Shown piece by piece: positions 26,866-35,650 of a stretch of 64,000 nucleotides of DNA (position 1 is its first letter; every line of letters begins with the position of its first letter). The notes beneath the pieces were generated by a model. The model searched no databases, was not told where the DNA came from, and was given only the letters and a program-made list of their open reading frames with translations. Both the position numbers and the translations under genes were made by a program. Source of the stretch: an uncultured Pseudodesulfovibrio sp. (GTDB lineage Bacteria > Desulfobacterota > Desulfovibrionia > Desulfovibrionales > Desulfovibrionaceae); the NCBI RefSeq assembly GCF_963662885.1, contig NZ_OY760065.1:134001-198000 (forward strand), given 5' to 3'.

Positions 26866-28323
26866 ATGCGCTGGCGTTATGTCCTGCACGTCATTGGGGC
26901 GTTGGTGGCCTGTGTGGGCCTGACCATGGTCCTGCCCTTAGGCTGGGGGCTGTATTACCACGACGGCACTGCGCAACCTCTGGCCATGTCCATGGGCATC
27001 ACCGTACTGGTGGGTGGGAGCGCCTTTTTCATCTTCCGCGACCGCTCCCACAAGGCGTCAATCATGACCCACCGGGAGGGCATGGCTATCGTGGCGCTAG
27101 GCTGGTTCGCGGCCGGAGCCTTCGGCGGCCTGCCGTTTTGGCTTGGCGGAACTTTCAACTCCGTGGTGGACTGCGTTTTCGAGTCTCTTTCCGGGTTCAG
27201 CACCACCGGATCATCCGTGCTGGCCGACATCGAGGCCGTGCCGCGCGGGCTCCTCTTCTGGCGCAGCCTGACCCATTGGCTGGGCGGCATGGGCATCATT
27301 GTTCTGTCTCTGGCCATTCTGCCGTTTCTCGGTGTTGGCGGCATGCAGCTCTACAAGGCCGAGGTCCCCGGGCCATCTCCGGACAAGCTCAAGCCGCGCA
27401 TCAAGGATACGGCCATGACCTTGTGGAAGGTCTATGTCTTGTTCAGTGCGGTGGAGACCGTGCTGCTGATGTTCGGAGGCATGGATCTGTTCGACGCTCT
27501 GTGCCACACCTTCGGAACCATGGCCACGGGCGGTTTTTCCACCAAAAATGCCTCGGTCGCCGGTTTCGATTCAGCCTACATCGATTATGTCATCACCGTA
27601 TTCATGCTCATCGCGGGCGTGAATTTCTCTCTTCATTATCTGCTCCTCAAGTGGAAGCCTTCGGCCATGTTCAAGGATCCTGAGTTCAGGGTGTTCGCGG
27701 GCATGGTTCTGGCCTTTGTGGTCATCCTGACCATTGTCGTGCTGGTCTCGGGCAATTACGACAACCCGGCGGATGCGGTGCGCTACACTTCGTTCCAGGT
27801 GGCCTCCATCCTGACCACCACAGGATTTGCCACGGCCGATTACGAGCTGTGGCCCGGTCTGGCTCAGGCCATCATCCTGTTCTGCATGTTTGTGGGCGGA
27901 TGCGCCGGCTCCACCGGAGGCGGCATGAAGGTCATGCGCATCATGCTGCTCTTCAAGCAGTCCTATCAGGAGCTGTTCCGGCTCATTCATCCTCGTTCGG
28001 TGAGTCATGTGAAAATGGGCCGTACCGTAGTCAAGGACGACGTTATCAGCGGTGTCTGGGGCTTCGCCTTCCTGTGGGTCGGGCTGCTCGTCCTGGCCGC
28101 CTTTGTGGTCGCGGCCACGGGCGTTGATGTGGTCACTTCCTTTGCCGCCTCTCTGGCCTGCATCGGCAACATCGGGCCGGGAATCGGCGGGGTAGGGCCG
28201 ACGGACAACTTCGCCTGGATGCCGGATGCTGCCAAGTGGGTGTTGACCTTTTGCATGGTTTTGGGGCGGTTGGAAATCTATACCGTCATCATTCTCTTCG
28301 TACCCGAGTTTTGGCGTAAGTAG
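26866..28323 (+). CDS. trkH: Trk potassium transporter membrane subunit TrkH
   Basis: A 485-residue K+ channel-like transporter of the TrkH/KtrB family: about ten to twelve membrane helices arranged as four P-loop units, with selectivity-filter-like glycines in FSTTGSSV, ATGGFSTKNAS, TTTGFATADYE and CIGNIGPG. It starts directly after the trkA stop (TAGATG) and ends 42 bp before a strong terminator, so trkA-trkH is a two-gene operon for potassium uptake and osmotic or pH balance. Confidence 0.94.
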   Translation: MRWRYVLHVIGALVACVGLTMVLPLGWGLYYHDGTAQPLAMSMGITVLVGGSAFFIFRDRSHKASIMTHREGMAIVALGWFAAGAFGGLPFWLGGTFNSVVDCVFESLSGFSTTGSSVLADIEAVPRGLLFWRSLTHWLGGMGIIVLSLAILPFLGVGGMQLYKAEVPGPSPDKLKPRIKDTAMTLWKVYVLFSAVETVLLMFGGMDLFDALCHTFGTMATGGFSTKNASVAGFDSAYIDYVITVFMLIAGVNFSLHYLLLKWKPSAMFKDPEFRVFAGMVLAFVVILTIVVLVSGNYDNPADAVRYTSFQVASILTTTGFATADYELWPGLAQAIILFCMFVGGCAGSTGGGMKVMRIMLLFKQSYQELFRLIHPRSVSHVKMGRTVVKDDVISGVWGFAFLWVGLLVLAAFVVAATGVDVVTSFAASLACIGNIGPGIGGVGPTDNFAWMPDAAKWVLTFCMVLGRLEIYTVIILFVPEFWRK

Positions 28324-28365
28324 TGCGGTCAAAAAGGACTGTTTTCGTTCTTAATGTGTCTCTTT

Positions 28366-28392
28366 AAAGTCTAGATTAAGTCTAGACTTTTT
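28366..28392 (+). terminator. Rho-independent terminator of trkAH
   Basis: Perfect 10-bp stem AAAGTCTAGA / TCTAGACTTT with a TTAAG loop and TTTTT tail. The bases from 28393 to the next hairpin hold nothing I recognise. Confidence 0.9.
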
Positions 28393-28586
28393 CCAGACTC
28401 TTCGCCCCGCGTAGGTTCCCAGGCGTTCGCCTTATATTGAGGTGCTGATGAGGTTGTTAGCCTCCCGATTCGGGAATAGGTACTCAGGCGAGGTGAGAGG
28501 AAGATGAAAATGAAGAGATTCGGGGGCGGAGTGTCGTGAAGGATTGATAAAAGAGGCTTTCTTCGACCAGTGTTGCGCGTGAAGCG

Positions 28587-28634
28587 AAAACAAAGAAGCG
28601 GCCCGAGTCGTCCGAAAGGACGGCTGGGGCCGCT
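28587..28634 (-). terminator. Terminator of the nadCAB operon
   Basis: Reverse-strand hairpin: AGCGGCCC / GGGGCCGCT arms around an inner CGTCC-gaaa-GGACG stem, 22 bp past the nadB stop. It is followed by a T-rich stretch (reverse-strand TTCTTTGTTTTC). Confidence 0.75.
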
Positions 28635-28655
28635 GTGACGTTCTTTGAAACAGGG

Positions 28656-30242
28656 CTAGTCGATGCGGAAGTGACACCCTTTGGTCTCTTTGTTGCGCAG
28701 GGCGGCCACGGTGATGATGTAGGCCGTCTGAGAGCCGTGAAAGAGATCGATGATGGACTTGCTCAGGGCGGTCTCCCGATAGAAGTCCTGGAGGTTCTTG
28801 GTCAGCTTGCGCAGATCGACAAAGGCGCGGTTGAGCCGGTTGCTCGATCGGGCGACGCCGACGTAGTTCCACATGGTGTTTCGGATGTTGGCCCAGTCCT
28901 GTGAGACCAGGGCCGGATCCTCGTCACGGATGCCGTGGGGCATCCAGTCCGGGATGGAGTCCGAGAGCTTCCGGGACAGGCCCGAAGTCCGGTTCAGACG
29001 CGTGGCCATGTCATGGCCTGCCGAATGGCCCCAGAGCATGCCTTCGAGCAGCGAGGTGCTGGCCAGACGGTTGGCGCCATGGACGCCTGTGCAACTGCAC
29101 TCACCGGCAGCATAGAGCTGGTCGAGGGTGGTCCGGGACCGGTTGTCCACCAATATGCCGCCGCAGAAATAGTGGGCGGCAGGAACAACGGGAATCGGGT
29201 CGGTGGCCATGTTCAGGCCCATCTTGCGGCACCGCTCGGAGATGGTCGGGAAACGCTTGTCCACGTCCTGCTTGATGCCGGAGCAGTCCAGATAAACGGA
29301 ATCGTCGCCCGAACTCAGCATCTCATCCATAATGGCCCGGGTGACGATGTCGCGGGGCGCAAGGTCGGCTCTGGGGTCGTGGCGGGGCATGAAACGCTCG
29401 CCGCGCGAGTTGACCAGAACCGCTCCCTCGCCTCGCACGGCCTCGGAAACAAGAAAACGGCGTTCGCCGCGCTTGGTTCCGCCGTACAGGGCCGTGGGAT
29501 GGAACTGCACGTATTCACAATTCATCAGCCTTGTGCCCGCCCGGTGGGCCATGGCCAGGCCCGAGCCGATGGAGCCTTTGGTATTGGTGGTGTGCAGGTA
29601 AATCTGCCCGATACCGCCGGTGGCCAGCATGGTGAACTTGGCCAGAATGGTCTCGACCTTGCCCACCTGGTCGTTAAAGACATAGGCTCCCACGCACTGG
29701 TTGGACAGGTTGTACTTGAAGTCCAGGTGTTGGGCGTGGTGCTGGGTGGTCAGCAGGTCGATGGCCGTACGCTGGGTCAGCACGCGTATGTTCGGGTGCT
29801 TTTCCACGGCTTCGGCCAGCACTTCCATGATGTTACGGCCGGTGTGGTCGTCGCAATACAGGATGCGGGCGAGGGAGTGGCCGCCTTCGCGGGTCAGGTA
29901 CCAGTCGCCGGGTTTGCGCTGATTGAAAGGAATCTTGTACTTTTCGAGGAAGAGTTCCTTCAGCACTTCAGGACCCTTGCGGGCAATATGACGGACGGCG
30001 CTGGCGTAGTTGTGCTTCCAGCCCGCGGTCATGATGTCCTTTTCCAAGATTTTGGGGTCGTCCTGCTCGTTGCGGTAGACGATGCCCCCCTGGGCAAGGG
30101 ATGTATTGCCGGTTTTCAGGTCGGCCCCGGCGGTGATGAGAATGACGTCGCGCCCCTGGTCGGCCAGGGTGAGGGCGGCTACGGAACCGGCGATGCCGGA
30201 TCCAATGATTAACGCATCGGATTGCAAGCGAAAATGGTTCAT
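28656..30242 (-). CDS. nadB: L-aspartate oxidase NadB
   Basis: FAD enzyme that oxidises L-aspartate to iminoaspartate, the first step of de novo NAD synthesis; in anaerobes fumarate can replace oxygen as acceptor. 528 residues: FAD-binding GSGIAGSVAALTLADQG, SLAQGGIVYR, TREGGHSLARI(L), QFHPTAL, and the C-terminal helical domain. I chose ATG 30242 with AAAGG upstream; the upstream in-frame ATG overlaps nadA and adds an atypical leader. It is last in nadC-nadA-nadB. Confidence 0.93.
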   Translation of the reverse strand: MNHFRLQSDALIIGSGIAGSVAALTLADQGRDVILITAGADLKTGNTSLAQGGIVYRNEQDDPKILEKDIMTAGWKHNYASAVRHIARKGPEVLKELFLEKYKIPFNQRKPGDWYLTREGGHSLARILYCDDHTGRNIMEVLAEAVEKHPNIRVLTQRTAIDLLTTQHHAQHLDFKYNLSNQCVGAYVFNDQVGKVETILAKFTMLATGGIGQIYLHTTNTKGSIGSGLAMAHRAGTRLMNCEYVQFHPTALYGGTKRGERRFLVSEAVRGEGAVLVNSRGERFMPRHDPRADLAPRDIVTRAIMDEMLSSGDDSVYLDCSGIKQDVDKRFPTISERCRKMGLNMATDPIPVVPAAHYFCGGILVDNRSRTTLDQLYAAGECSCTGVHGANRLASTSLLEGMLWGHSAGHDMATRLNRTSGLSRKLSDSIPDWMPHGIRDEDPALVSQDWANIRNTMWNYVGVARSSNRLNRAFVDLRKLTKNLQDFYRETALSKSIIDLFHGSQTAYIITVAALRNKETKGCHFRID

Positions 30243-30268
30243 GGCCTTTGGTGTAGCACCATGTCCGT

Positions 30269-31309
30269 CTAGGAGCAAACGGCAAGCATGCGTTCAAGGG
30301 CCACTTTTGCGGGCTCCTTCACGGCATTGCTCACCGTGACGGGCGCGGCTGTGTCGAGGGTTTCCAGGGTTCGGGCGAGGTTCTCCAGCGTGGTCTTGCC
30401 CATGTCTTCGCACAATGCGCCGAGCAGGGGCTTGATGGTCTTGCAACCCGCGTATTGGGCGGCCAGACGGTTGACCAGGTTCTCCTCGGTGCCGATGTAC
30501 ACGGTGGACCCGGCAGGGGCCTCTTCCGCGTATTTGATCAAGAAGGTTGTGGAGCCGTTGCCGTCGGCCTCACGGACGATAGCGGGGTCGCATTCAGGAT
30601 GGACCACGATCTTTGCCTCGGGCTCCGTCTTGCGGATTCGGCGCACGGCGTCCAGGGTGAACTCGGCGTGGATGGGGCAGTATCCGGGCCAGAGGATAAG
30701 CTTCTTGCCTTTGGCCTCGTCCGGATTGATTGCCAGGGCCGGGTCGCCGTGGATGACGTCGTGGGGCAGCAGCAGGCGTTCTTCATCGGGGATGCCAAGT
30801 ACGTCCGCGGTGTTGTTGCCCAGGTGCTGGTCGGGCAGAAAGAGAACCGCGTCTCCCTGGCTCAGAGCCCATTCAAGCATGACCTTGGCGTTGGCCGAGG
30901 TGCAGACCGAGCCGCCGCGTTCGCCGACCACGCCTTTAACGGCGGCCGACGAGTTGACGTAGGTCAGGGGCACAATTCGGGTCCCGTCCTGTTCCAGGAT
31001 GTCCAGGGTCTTGCGCACGCGGCCTGCTTCGGCCATGTCGGCCATGGGGCAGGTGGCGGTCGCGTCCGGGATGTGGATCTTCTGGCCGGGCCGGCTCAGG
31101 ATGGCCGCGGACTCGGCCATGAAGTAGACACCGCAAAAGACCACGTGTTCGGCCTCAAGGCCGTTGATCTTGCGGGCCAGCTCCAGGGAGTCGCCGCGAA
31201 TGTCCGTGCAGTCGATGACCGTGTCGGACTGATAGTGGTGGCCGAGAACGGCCAGCGAGTCGCCCCGTTCGTCCTTTATACGAAAAATGGTTTCCTTGGC
31301 GTTTTCCAC
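30269..31309 (-). CDS. nadA: Quinolinate synthase NadA
   Basis: 4Fe-4S enzyme that condenses iminoaspartate with dihydroxyacetone phosphate to quinolinate. 346 residues with HHYQSDTVIDCTDIRGDS near the N-terminus and three conserved cysteine sites that hold the cluster: GSVCTSANA, WPGYCPIHAEF and GALCEDMG. GTG start with GAGGA 5 nt upstream. It lies 11 nt after nadC. Confidence 0.95.
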   Translation of the reverse strand: MENAKETIFRIKDERGDSLAVLGHHYQSDTVIDCTDIRGDSLELARKINGLEAEHVVFCGVYFMAESAAILSRPGQKIHIPDATATCPMADMAEAGRVRKTLDILEQDGTRIVPLTYVNSSAAVKGVVGERGGSVCTSANAKVMLEWALSQGDAVLFLPDQHLGNNTADVLGIPDEERLLLPHDVIHGDPALAINPDEAKGKKLILWPGYCPIHAEFTLDAVRRIRKTEPEAKIVVHPECDPAIVREADGNGSTTFLIKYAEEAPAGSTVYIGTEENLVNRLAAQYAGCKTIKPLLGALCEDMGKTTLENLARTLETLDTAAPVTVSNAVKEPAKVALERMLAVCS

Positions 31310-31320
31310 AGTGTTCCTCT

Positions 31321-32190
31321 TTAACCCAACGGCACGAATTGCATGCTGAAATCGGAGCTGGGGGCGGAGTGGGTCAGCTTGCCCACGGAGATGAAGTCCG
31401 GCCCGATTTCGGCGATGTCGCGGATGGTTTCCAGTGAGACGTTGCCGCTGATTTCCGTCTCGATGGTGTCAGGGATCATGGACAGGGCGGTCTTGGCTGT
31501 CTCGGCGTCCATATTGTCGAGCATGATCCGTTTTATATCGCATTTGCACGCTTCTTCCACTTCTTCAATCGTCCGGCATTCCACCTCGATGGGCGGGCAG
31601 GGCGAGTGGACGGTCTGAAGCTGGCGAACTGCCTCGGTAATGGACCCGGCCCGGTCGATATGGTTGTCCTTGAGCATGAGCATGTCGGACAGGGTCAGGC
31701 GGTGGTTTTTCCCGCCACCGGCCAGAACCGCGTATTTTTCGGGGAAGCGGAGCCCGGGCAGAGTCTTGCGGGTGTCGAGCAGGGTGGTCTTGGTGCCTTC
31801 AAGGGCCTTGACGTACTGTGCGGTCATGTTCGCGATGCCGGACATATGGCAAAGAAAGTTGAGCATGACCCGTTCCGCCTTGAGCAGTTGGCTGGCCGGG
31901 CCCTGGATGGCCGCGACCATGGTTCCTTCGGACACGGTGTCGCCGTCATCCACGTTGAGGTGGACCTGGCTGTCCTGGCCGCCGAACTCGAGCACGAGTG
32001 GGATGATCGGCAACCCGGCAACCACGGTGTCCTGTTTGGCCACGATCATGGCCTGCGCCATATCGGTGTCGGTGAACAGCCCCTGGCTGGTAAGGTCCGA
32101 GCCGTCCTCGGCCAGGGCTATACGGATGGTGGCCAGCAGAAACATTTTGGCTTCTGCCTGGAAAAATTCGTCGAAAAGGTTGGTAGACAT
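31321..32190 (-). CDS. nadC: Nicotinate-nucleotide pyrophosphorylase (carboxylating) NadC
   Basis: Quinolinate phosphoribosyltransferase, the third step to NAD, making nicotinate mononucleotide. 289 residues: N-terminal AEDGSDLTSQGLF, RKTLPGLRFPEKYAVLAGGGKNH split over the catalytic barrel (RKTLPGLR, GGGKNHR), EVECRTIEEVEEA, MLDNMDAE and the C-terminal ISVGKLTHSAPSSDFSM. ATG 32190 has GGAAGA upstream and is preferred over ATG 32202. It is first in the nadCAB operon. Confidence 0.94.
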   Translation of the reverse strand: MSTNLFDEFFQAEAKMFLLATIRIALAEDGSDLTSQGLFTDTDMAQAMIVAKQDTVVAGLPIIPLVLEFGGQDSQVHLNVDDGDTVSEGTMVAAIQGPASQLLKAERVMLNFLCHMSGIANMTAQYVKALEGTKTTLLDTRKTLPGLRFPEKYAVLAGGGKNHRLTLSDMLMLKDNHIDRAGSITEAVRQLQTVHSPCPPIEVECRTIEEVEEACKCDIKRIMLDNMDAETAKTALSMIPDTIETEISGNVSLETIRDIAEIGPDFISVGKLTHSAPSSDFSMQFVPLG

Positions 32191-32268
32191 GGTTTCTTCC
32201 ATATATTTTCAGGGTGAACTTCGCAAGTAAGGCACGGACGGTCTTTCGTCAAGGGGGGTGCCGGTTGA

Positions 32269-32280
32269 TGAAATATTTCA
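32269..32280. promoter_or_regulatory. Palindrome in the nadC-mgtE divergent promoter, Rex-like
   Basis: TGAAATATTTCA is a perfect 12-bp palindrome, and TGAAATATTTCACA matches 14 bases of the Rex-type site TTGTGAAATATTTCACAA. The left half-site is imperfect (TTGATGAA). Arms GAACTTCGCAAG (32216-32227) and CTTGTCGAAGTTC (32293-32305) also form an outer inverted repeat around it. Confidence 0.35.
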
Positions 32281-32349
32281 CATTAATATCACCTTGTCGA
32301 AGTTCGATTTCTTTGACCTGAGGCTCGATTTGAGCTAGGTATCCAGCCC

Positions 32350-33684
32350 ATGAGCGTGAAAGAGGAATATACCCCTCGCGGTGACGAGGAAATGGACGGC
32401 CTGGAGGCCGTGGACTTCGAATCGCAGCATCCGGCGGATGCCGCCGAGGCGATCGAAGGGTTGGATATTGCGGATCAGGTCAAGTTCATCAAGCAACTGC
32501 CCATCAAGGACGCCGCCGAATCCATCGCGGAGATGGACGATCTTGATCAGAAAGCGCTCATCAGCAGTCTGAACCGAGGGCTGGCCGCCCGCATCGTCGA
32601 GGAGATGGCTCCGGACGACGCCACCGACCTTCTGGACGGTTTGAGCGACGATCTGCAAAAGGCCTTGCTCAGTCGCGTCACGGCCGAGGATCGCGCTGAA
32701 CTCAAGACGCTTCTGACGTTTGACCCGGACACGGCCGGCGGTGTCATGAACACCGAGGTGGTCATCCTTGACCAGGATCTGTCGGCCGACGAGGCCGTTG
32801 CCAAGATCCGCGAAGAGGTCGAGGACAAGGAGATTCCGTACTACGCCTATCTGGTGGACAAGAAGGATCGACTGGTGGGCGTGCTATCCCTGCGAGACCT
32901 GCTGCTGGCCCGGCGCGGTGCGCAACTGAAGGATCTGGTCAAGGCTCAGAACCTCATCACCGTGGGCTACAACGTGGACAAGGAAGAGGTGGCCCACCTC
33001 ATCGCCCGATACAATTTTCTGGCTCTGCCCGTGGTCGATTTCGGCAACCGCCTTCTCGGCGTTGTCACCGTCGACGACGTTATCGATATCATCCATGAAG
33101 AGGCTTCCGAGGACATGCAGGCCATGGTCGGCGCCGGCGCGGACGAGACCACGGATTCCCCGTGGCTGTATTCCGTGCGCGTTCGTCTGCCCTGGTTGAT
33201 CCTCAATGTGGTCTTCTCGGCCATTTCGGCCTGGGTGGTACATCTTTTCGAAGGCAACATCACCCAGATGGCGGTGCTGGCCGTTCTCATGCCCGTGGTC
33301 GCGAACCAGGCGGGCAACACCGGGCAGCAGGCCCTGGCGGTTATGATCCGCCAGCTTGCCATGGAGCGTTTCGACCGCAAGCGGGCGTGGATAGCCGTGC
33401 TCCGAGAGTTGCGCGTCGGCTTCCTGAACGGTGTGATCATTTCGAGTCTTGTTTTCTGTGTGGTCTTTGCAGGCACGCACAAGATAATGCTCGCCATGGT
33501 GATGGGCTCGGCCCTTTGGCTGGATATGCTTCTTGGAGCGCTGGCTGGGGCGTCCATCCCGCTGCTGCTCAAGGAGTTGGGACGAGACCCCGCCCAGGCG
33601 TCCAGCATCTTCCTGACCACCATTACGGACTCCATGGGCTTCCTTATCCTGCTCGGTTTGGCCGGACTGGTCCTGCTGCACTAG
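32350..33684 (+). CDS. mgtE: Magnesium transporter MgtE
   Basis: A 444-residue Mg2+ channel. Order: N-terminal helical domain (HPADAAEAIEGLDIADQVKF to DLLDGL, about 25-125), two CBS domains (about 130-255, DPDTAGGVMNTEVV, FLALPVVDFGNRLLGVVTVDDV), then five membrane helices from about 280 with the conserved MPVVANQAGNTGQQ pore segment and GRDPAQASSIFLTTITDS. In this family the CBS domains gate the pore by Mg2+ level. The upstream region is shared with the nad operon and I saw no M-box riboswitch. Confidence 0.95.
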   Translation: MSVKEEYTPRGDEEMDGLEAVDFESQHPADAAEAIEGLDIADQVKFIKQLPIKDAAESIAEMDDLDQKALISSLNRGLAARIVEEMAPDDATDLLDGLSDDLQKALLSRVTAEDRAELKTLLTFDPDTAGGVMNTEVVILDQDLSADEAVAKIREEVEDKEIPYYAYLVDKKDRLVGVLSLRDLLLARRGAQLKDLVKAQNLITVGYNVDKEEVAHLIARYNFLALPVVDFGNRLLGVVTVDDVIDIIHEEASEDMQAMVGAGADETTDSPWLYSVRVRLPWLILNVVFSAISAWVVHLFEGNITQMAVLAVLMPVVANQAGNTGQQALAVMIRQLAMERFDRKRAWIAVLRELRVGFLNGVIISSLVFCVVFAGTHKIMLAMVMGSALWLDMLLGALAGASIPLLLKELGRDPAQASSIFLTTITDSMGFLILLGLAGLVLLH

Positions 33685-33813
33685 AAACCCAGTAAAGGGG
33701 GCTCCTCCATAGCCTTGCAGGTGCATGGTGGGGCAAAAGGAAGTCTCAATCCCCGGAATAAAAATTATCCTGCGATGGCCGCGATGTGGCCATGAACATC
33801 CATCTTAAATACG

Positions 33814-33850
33814 AAAAGGGCGCCCCGGATATCCGGGGCGCCCTTTTTTT
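33814..33850. terminator. Bidirectional terminator between mgtE and cheZ
   Basis: Fully palindromic hairpin with arms AAAAGGGCGCCCCGGAT and ATCCGGGGCGCCCTTTT, with A-run and T-run on opposite sides. It ends both the forward mgtE transcript and the long reverse ileS-cheZ transcript. Confidence 0.93.
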
Positions 33851-33867
33851 CTATATTGAGTTTGGAT

Positions 33868-34605
33868 CTAGTCCAGGCCGAGGGAGGCGAGCAGGTCGTC
33901 AACGTCCCCCTGGTTGGTCCCTTCGGTCGGTCCTTCAAGCTTGGAGGTCGCTTCGGTGCGGGCCTCCTGCGACAGGGCGTCAAAGTCCTTTTCAGGCTCG
34001 ACCTCACGCTGGCGGATCATCAGGCCGGTAGAGAGCATGACCTCGCGAACGATCTTTTCGATCTCACGGATGGAGCTGATGATCTTCTTGATGCGCTGCC
34101 CGGTCAGGTCCTGGAAACTCAGGGAAACCATGATGTTGGACAGATCAGTGCCGAGGGTGTTGTTGATGTCCTTGAGCTTTTCACGGTCCTCCTTGGTCAC
34201 GCCGCCGGATTCGAATCCCTTGACGATGGTGGACACGGAGCCTTGGAGATCCTGGAGTTTTTCAACGATGTCGATAATCTCCACTGCGGCTTTTTCGGTG
34301 GTCTTGAGTACGGCGTCCAACTGGTCGGACGTCTCGGAGAAAAGTTCTTCGGGGTCGATGTCGGCGGTGATGCACTTGATTTCAGTGCCGCCTCGCGCCG
34401 ATTTGACCTCCTGGTAAATCTTTTTGAGGCCGCCCTGCAGGTCGTCATTGACCCTGCGGTAAAATTCGCCCTCCAGCAGCGCCTTGGACAGGTTGCGGGC
34501 GATCTCCTTTTCGACGGCGGCCGCGATAGTCCCTTTGAGGGTGGTCACGAGTTCGTCGGAGACCTTGTCCATCAATTCCTTCACCAATTCTTCATTGCTG
34601 GTCAT
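33868..34605 (-). CDS. cheZ: Chemotaxis protein phosphatase CheZ
   Basis: CheZ dephosphorylates CheY-P. The 245-residue protein is a long helical hairpin with the active-site segment SLSFQDLTGQRIKKI (catalytic Asp and Gln in FQDLTGQ) around residue 165, and ends in a CheY-binding tail GDVDDLLASLGLD, like the E. coli tail QVDDLLDSLGF. GGAG lies 8 nt before the ATG. It is the last gene of the ileS operon and shares that operon with a PilZ protein, which hints at coupling of motility with c-di-GMP. Confidence 0.92.
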   Translation of the reverse strand: MTSNEELVKELMDKVSDELVTTLKGTIAAAVEKEIARNLSKALLEGEFYRRVNDDLQGGLKKIYQEVKSARGGTEIKCITADIDPEELFSETSDQLDAVLKTTEKAAVEIIDIVEKLQDLQGSVSTIVKGFESGGVTKEDREKLKDINNTLGTDLSNIMVSLSFQDLTGQRIKKIISSIREIEKIVREVMLSTGLMIRQREVEPEKDFDALSQEARTEATSKLEGPTEGTNQGDVDDLLASLGLD

Positions 34606-34624
34606 GCGTGTTCTCCGGGAAGGG

Positions 34625-35143
34625 CTACATTTTGGAATTGCGGATTTGTTCCCGCTGTTCCTTGAAGACGAATTGCACGATGGCCTCCATGTCCGATCCG
34701 CGTAAATCCACGAATTCGAATCGGTAGAGGCCTGTATCGGGTTCCTGGTCGAGAATGCGCCCCTTGCTGCCGGCGAGACGCAAGGGTGTCTGGCTGAGGT
34801 AGATGATCAACTCCAGGGCGTCGCCCGGATGGAATTGTTTCGGAGAGCGGAATTTGACCCCCGCCGCGGAGATTTCCATGACCTCCACGGGCAGGGAGAA
34901 GTCCATCTTGAACGTATCCTGGCCGAGCATGGAGATGATCTGGTCGAGCTTGCGGTCCATTTCAACCAGAAAGCCGGTCACTTCCTCGGGCAGCTTGCTC
35001 TTCTTGACGAAATCCTCGCGGGTGACCGGCTGGGGCATGGACTCACCGGTGAAGAGTTGAGGCGAGTCCAAAGACTCCATGGCTCGTGCCTGGGCCTTCA
35101 GTCTGACCTGTATCCGTGAAAACGAACGTTTCTCTTCACTCAT
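34625..35143 (-). CDS. PilZ-domain protein (c-di-GMP receptor)
   Basis: A 172-residue protein: N-terminal RSFSRIQVRLKAQA gives the RxxxR half of the c-di-GMP site, but it is separated from the beta-barrel by a helical insert (residues about 25-75). The second half is EISAAGVKF (E in place of the usual D/N of D/NxSxxG), then a YLSQTPLRLAGSKGRI barrel. I chose ATG 35143 (AAGGTGG upstream); the frame extends upstream only through the neighbouring ferredoxin gene. The gene lies next to cheZ, so a role in flagellar or chemotaxis control by c-di-GMP is plausible. Confidence 0.8.
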   Translation of the reverse strand: MSEEKRSFSRIQVRLKAQARAMESLDSPQLFTGESMPQPVTREDFVKKSKLPEEVTGFLVEMDRKLDQIISMLGQDTFKMDFSLPVEVMEISAAGVKFRSPKQFHPGDALELIIYLSQTPLRLAGSKGRILDQEPDTGLYRFEFVDLRGSDMEAIVQFVFKEQREQIRNSKM

Positions 35144-35160
35144 GGGACCACCTTGGTGTT

Positions 35161-35604
35161 TTACGGCCTGCCGTTCTCTTCCAGATCGAGCGTCATGCAC
35201 TTGACCGGGCAGACGCGGGTGCACATGCCGCAGGCCGAACACTTGTCCACGTCGAAGACTATCTTGAGGTCCTCGGAGTTGAGGAACAGAGCGTCCGTGG
35301 GACACATGGACGTACAAACGCCGCAGTGGATGCAGGCTTCTTCGTCACGGAAGATCTTGTGCGCCACAGGGGTGATGCGTACGCCGTTTTCCTTGAGGTA
35401 GCCGATGCCCTTGTGGAACTCGTCCTCACGGCCCGAAACCTCAAGCGTCATGGTTCCTTCGTGGCGCGGCGAGATGTCCGCCTTGAGGATGTTGAAGCTC
35501 AGGTCGAACTTGCGCAGCAGATTGCAGACCACGGGCCTGCCGGAGACCTCGGGCGGGAACGAGAGGTAGACGATTTTCCTGAAACCTTTTTTGACTTCAC
35601 TCAT
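35161..35604 (-). CDS. NIL-domain 2x[4Fe-4S] ferredoxin
   Basis: A 147-residue protein: N-terminal NIL/ACT-like domain (residues 5-80), the kind found at the end of MetN-type methionine transporters, followed by two ferredoxin motifs CIHCGVCTSMCPTDAL and CSACGMCTRVCPVKC. This fusion is widespread in sulfate reducers and methanogens and has been tied to sulfur or homocysteine metabolism. AGGA precedes the ATG, and it lies 46 nt after ybgF. Confidence 0.88.
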   Translation of the reverse strand: MSEVKKGFRKIVYLSFPPEVSGRPVVCNLLRKFDLSFNILKADISPRHEGTMTLEVSGREDEFHKGIGYLKENGVRITPVAHKIFRDEEACIHCGVCTSMCPTDALFLNSEDLKIVFDVDKCSACGMCTRVCPVKCMTLDLEENGRP

Positions 35605-35650
35605 GGGGCTTTCCTGAATGCCTTATGGCATGTGCGGCGGGGGGCCGCAA

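Noticed and set aside
32203..32349. M-box or other riboswitch before mgtE
   Set aside because: The leader is short and I could not find the conserved helices; only palindromes were seen.
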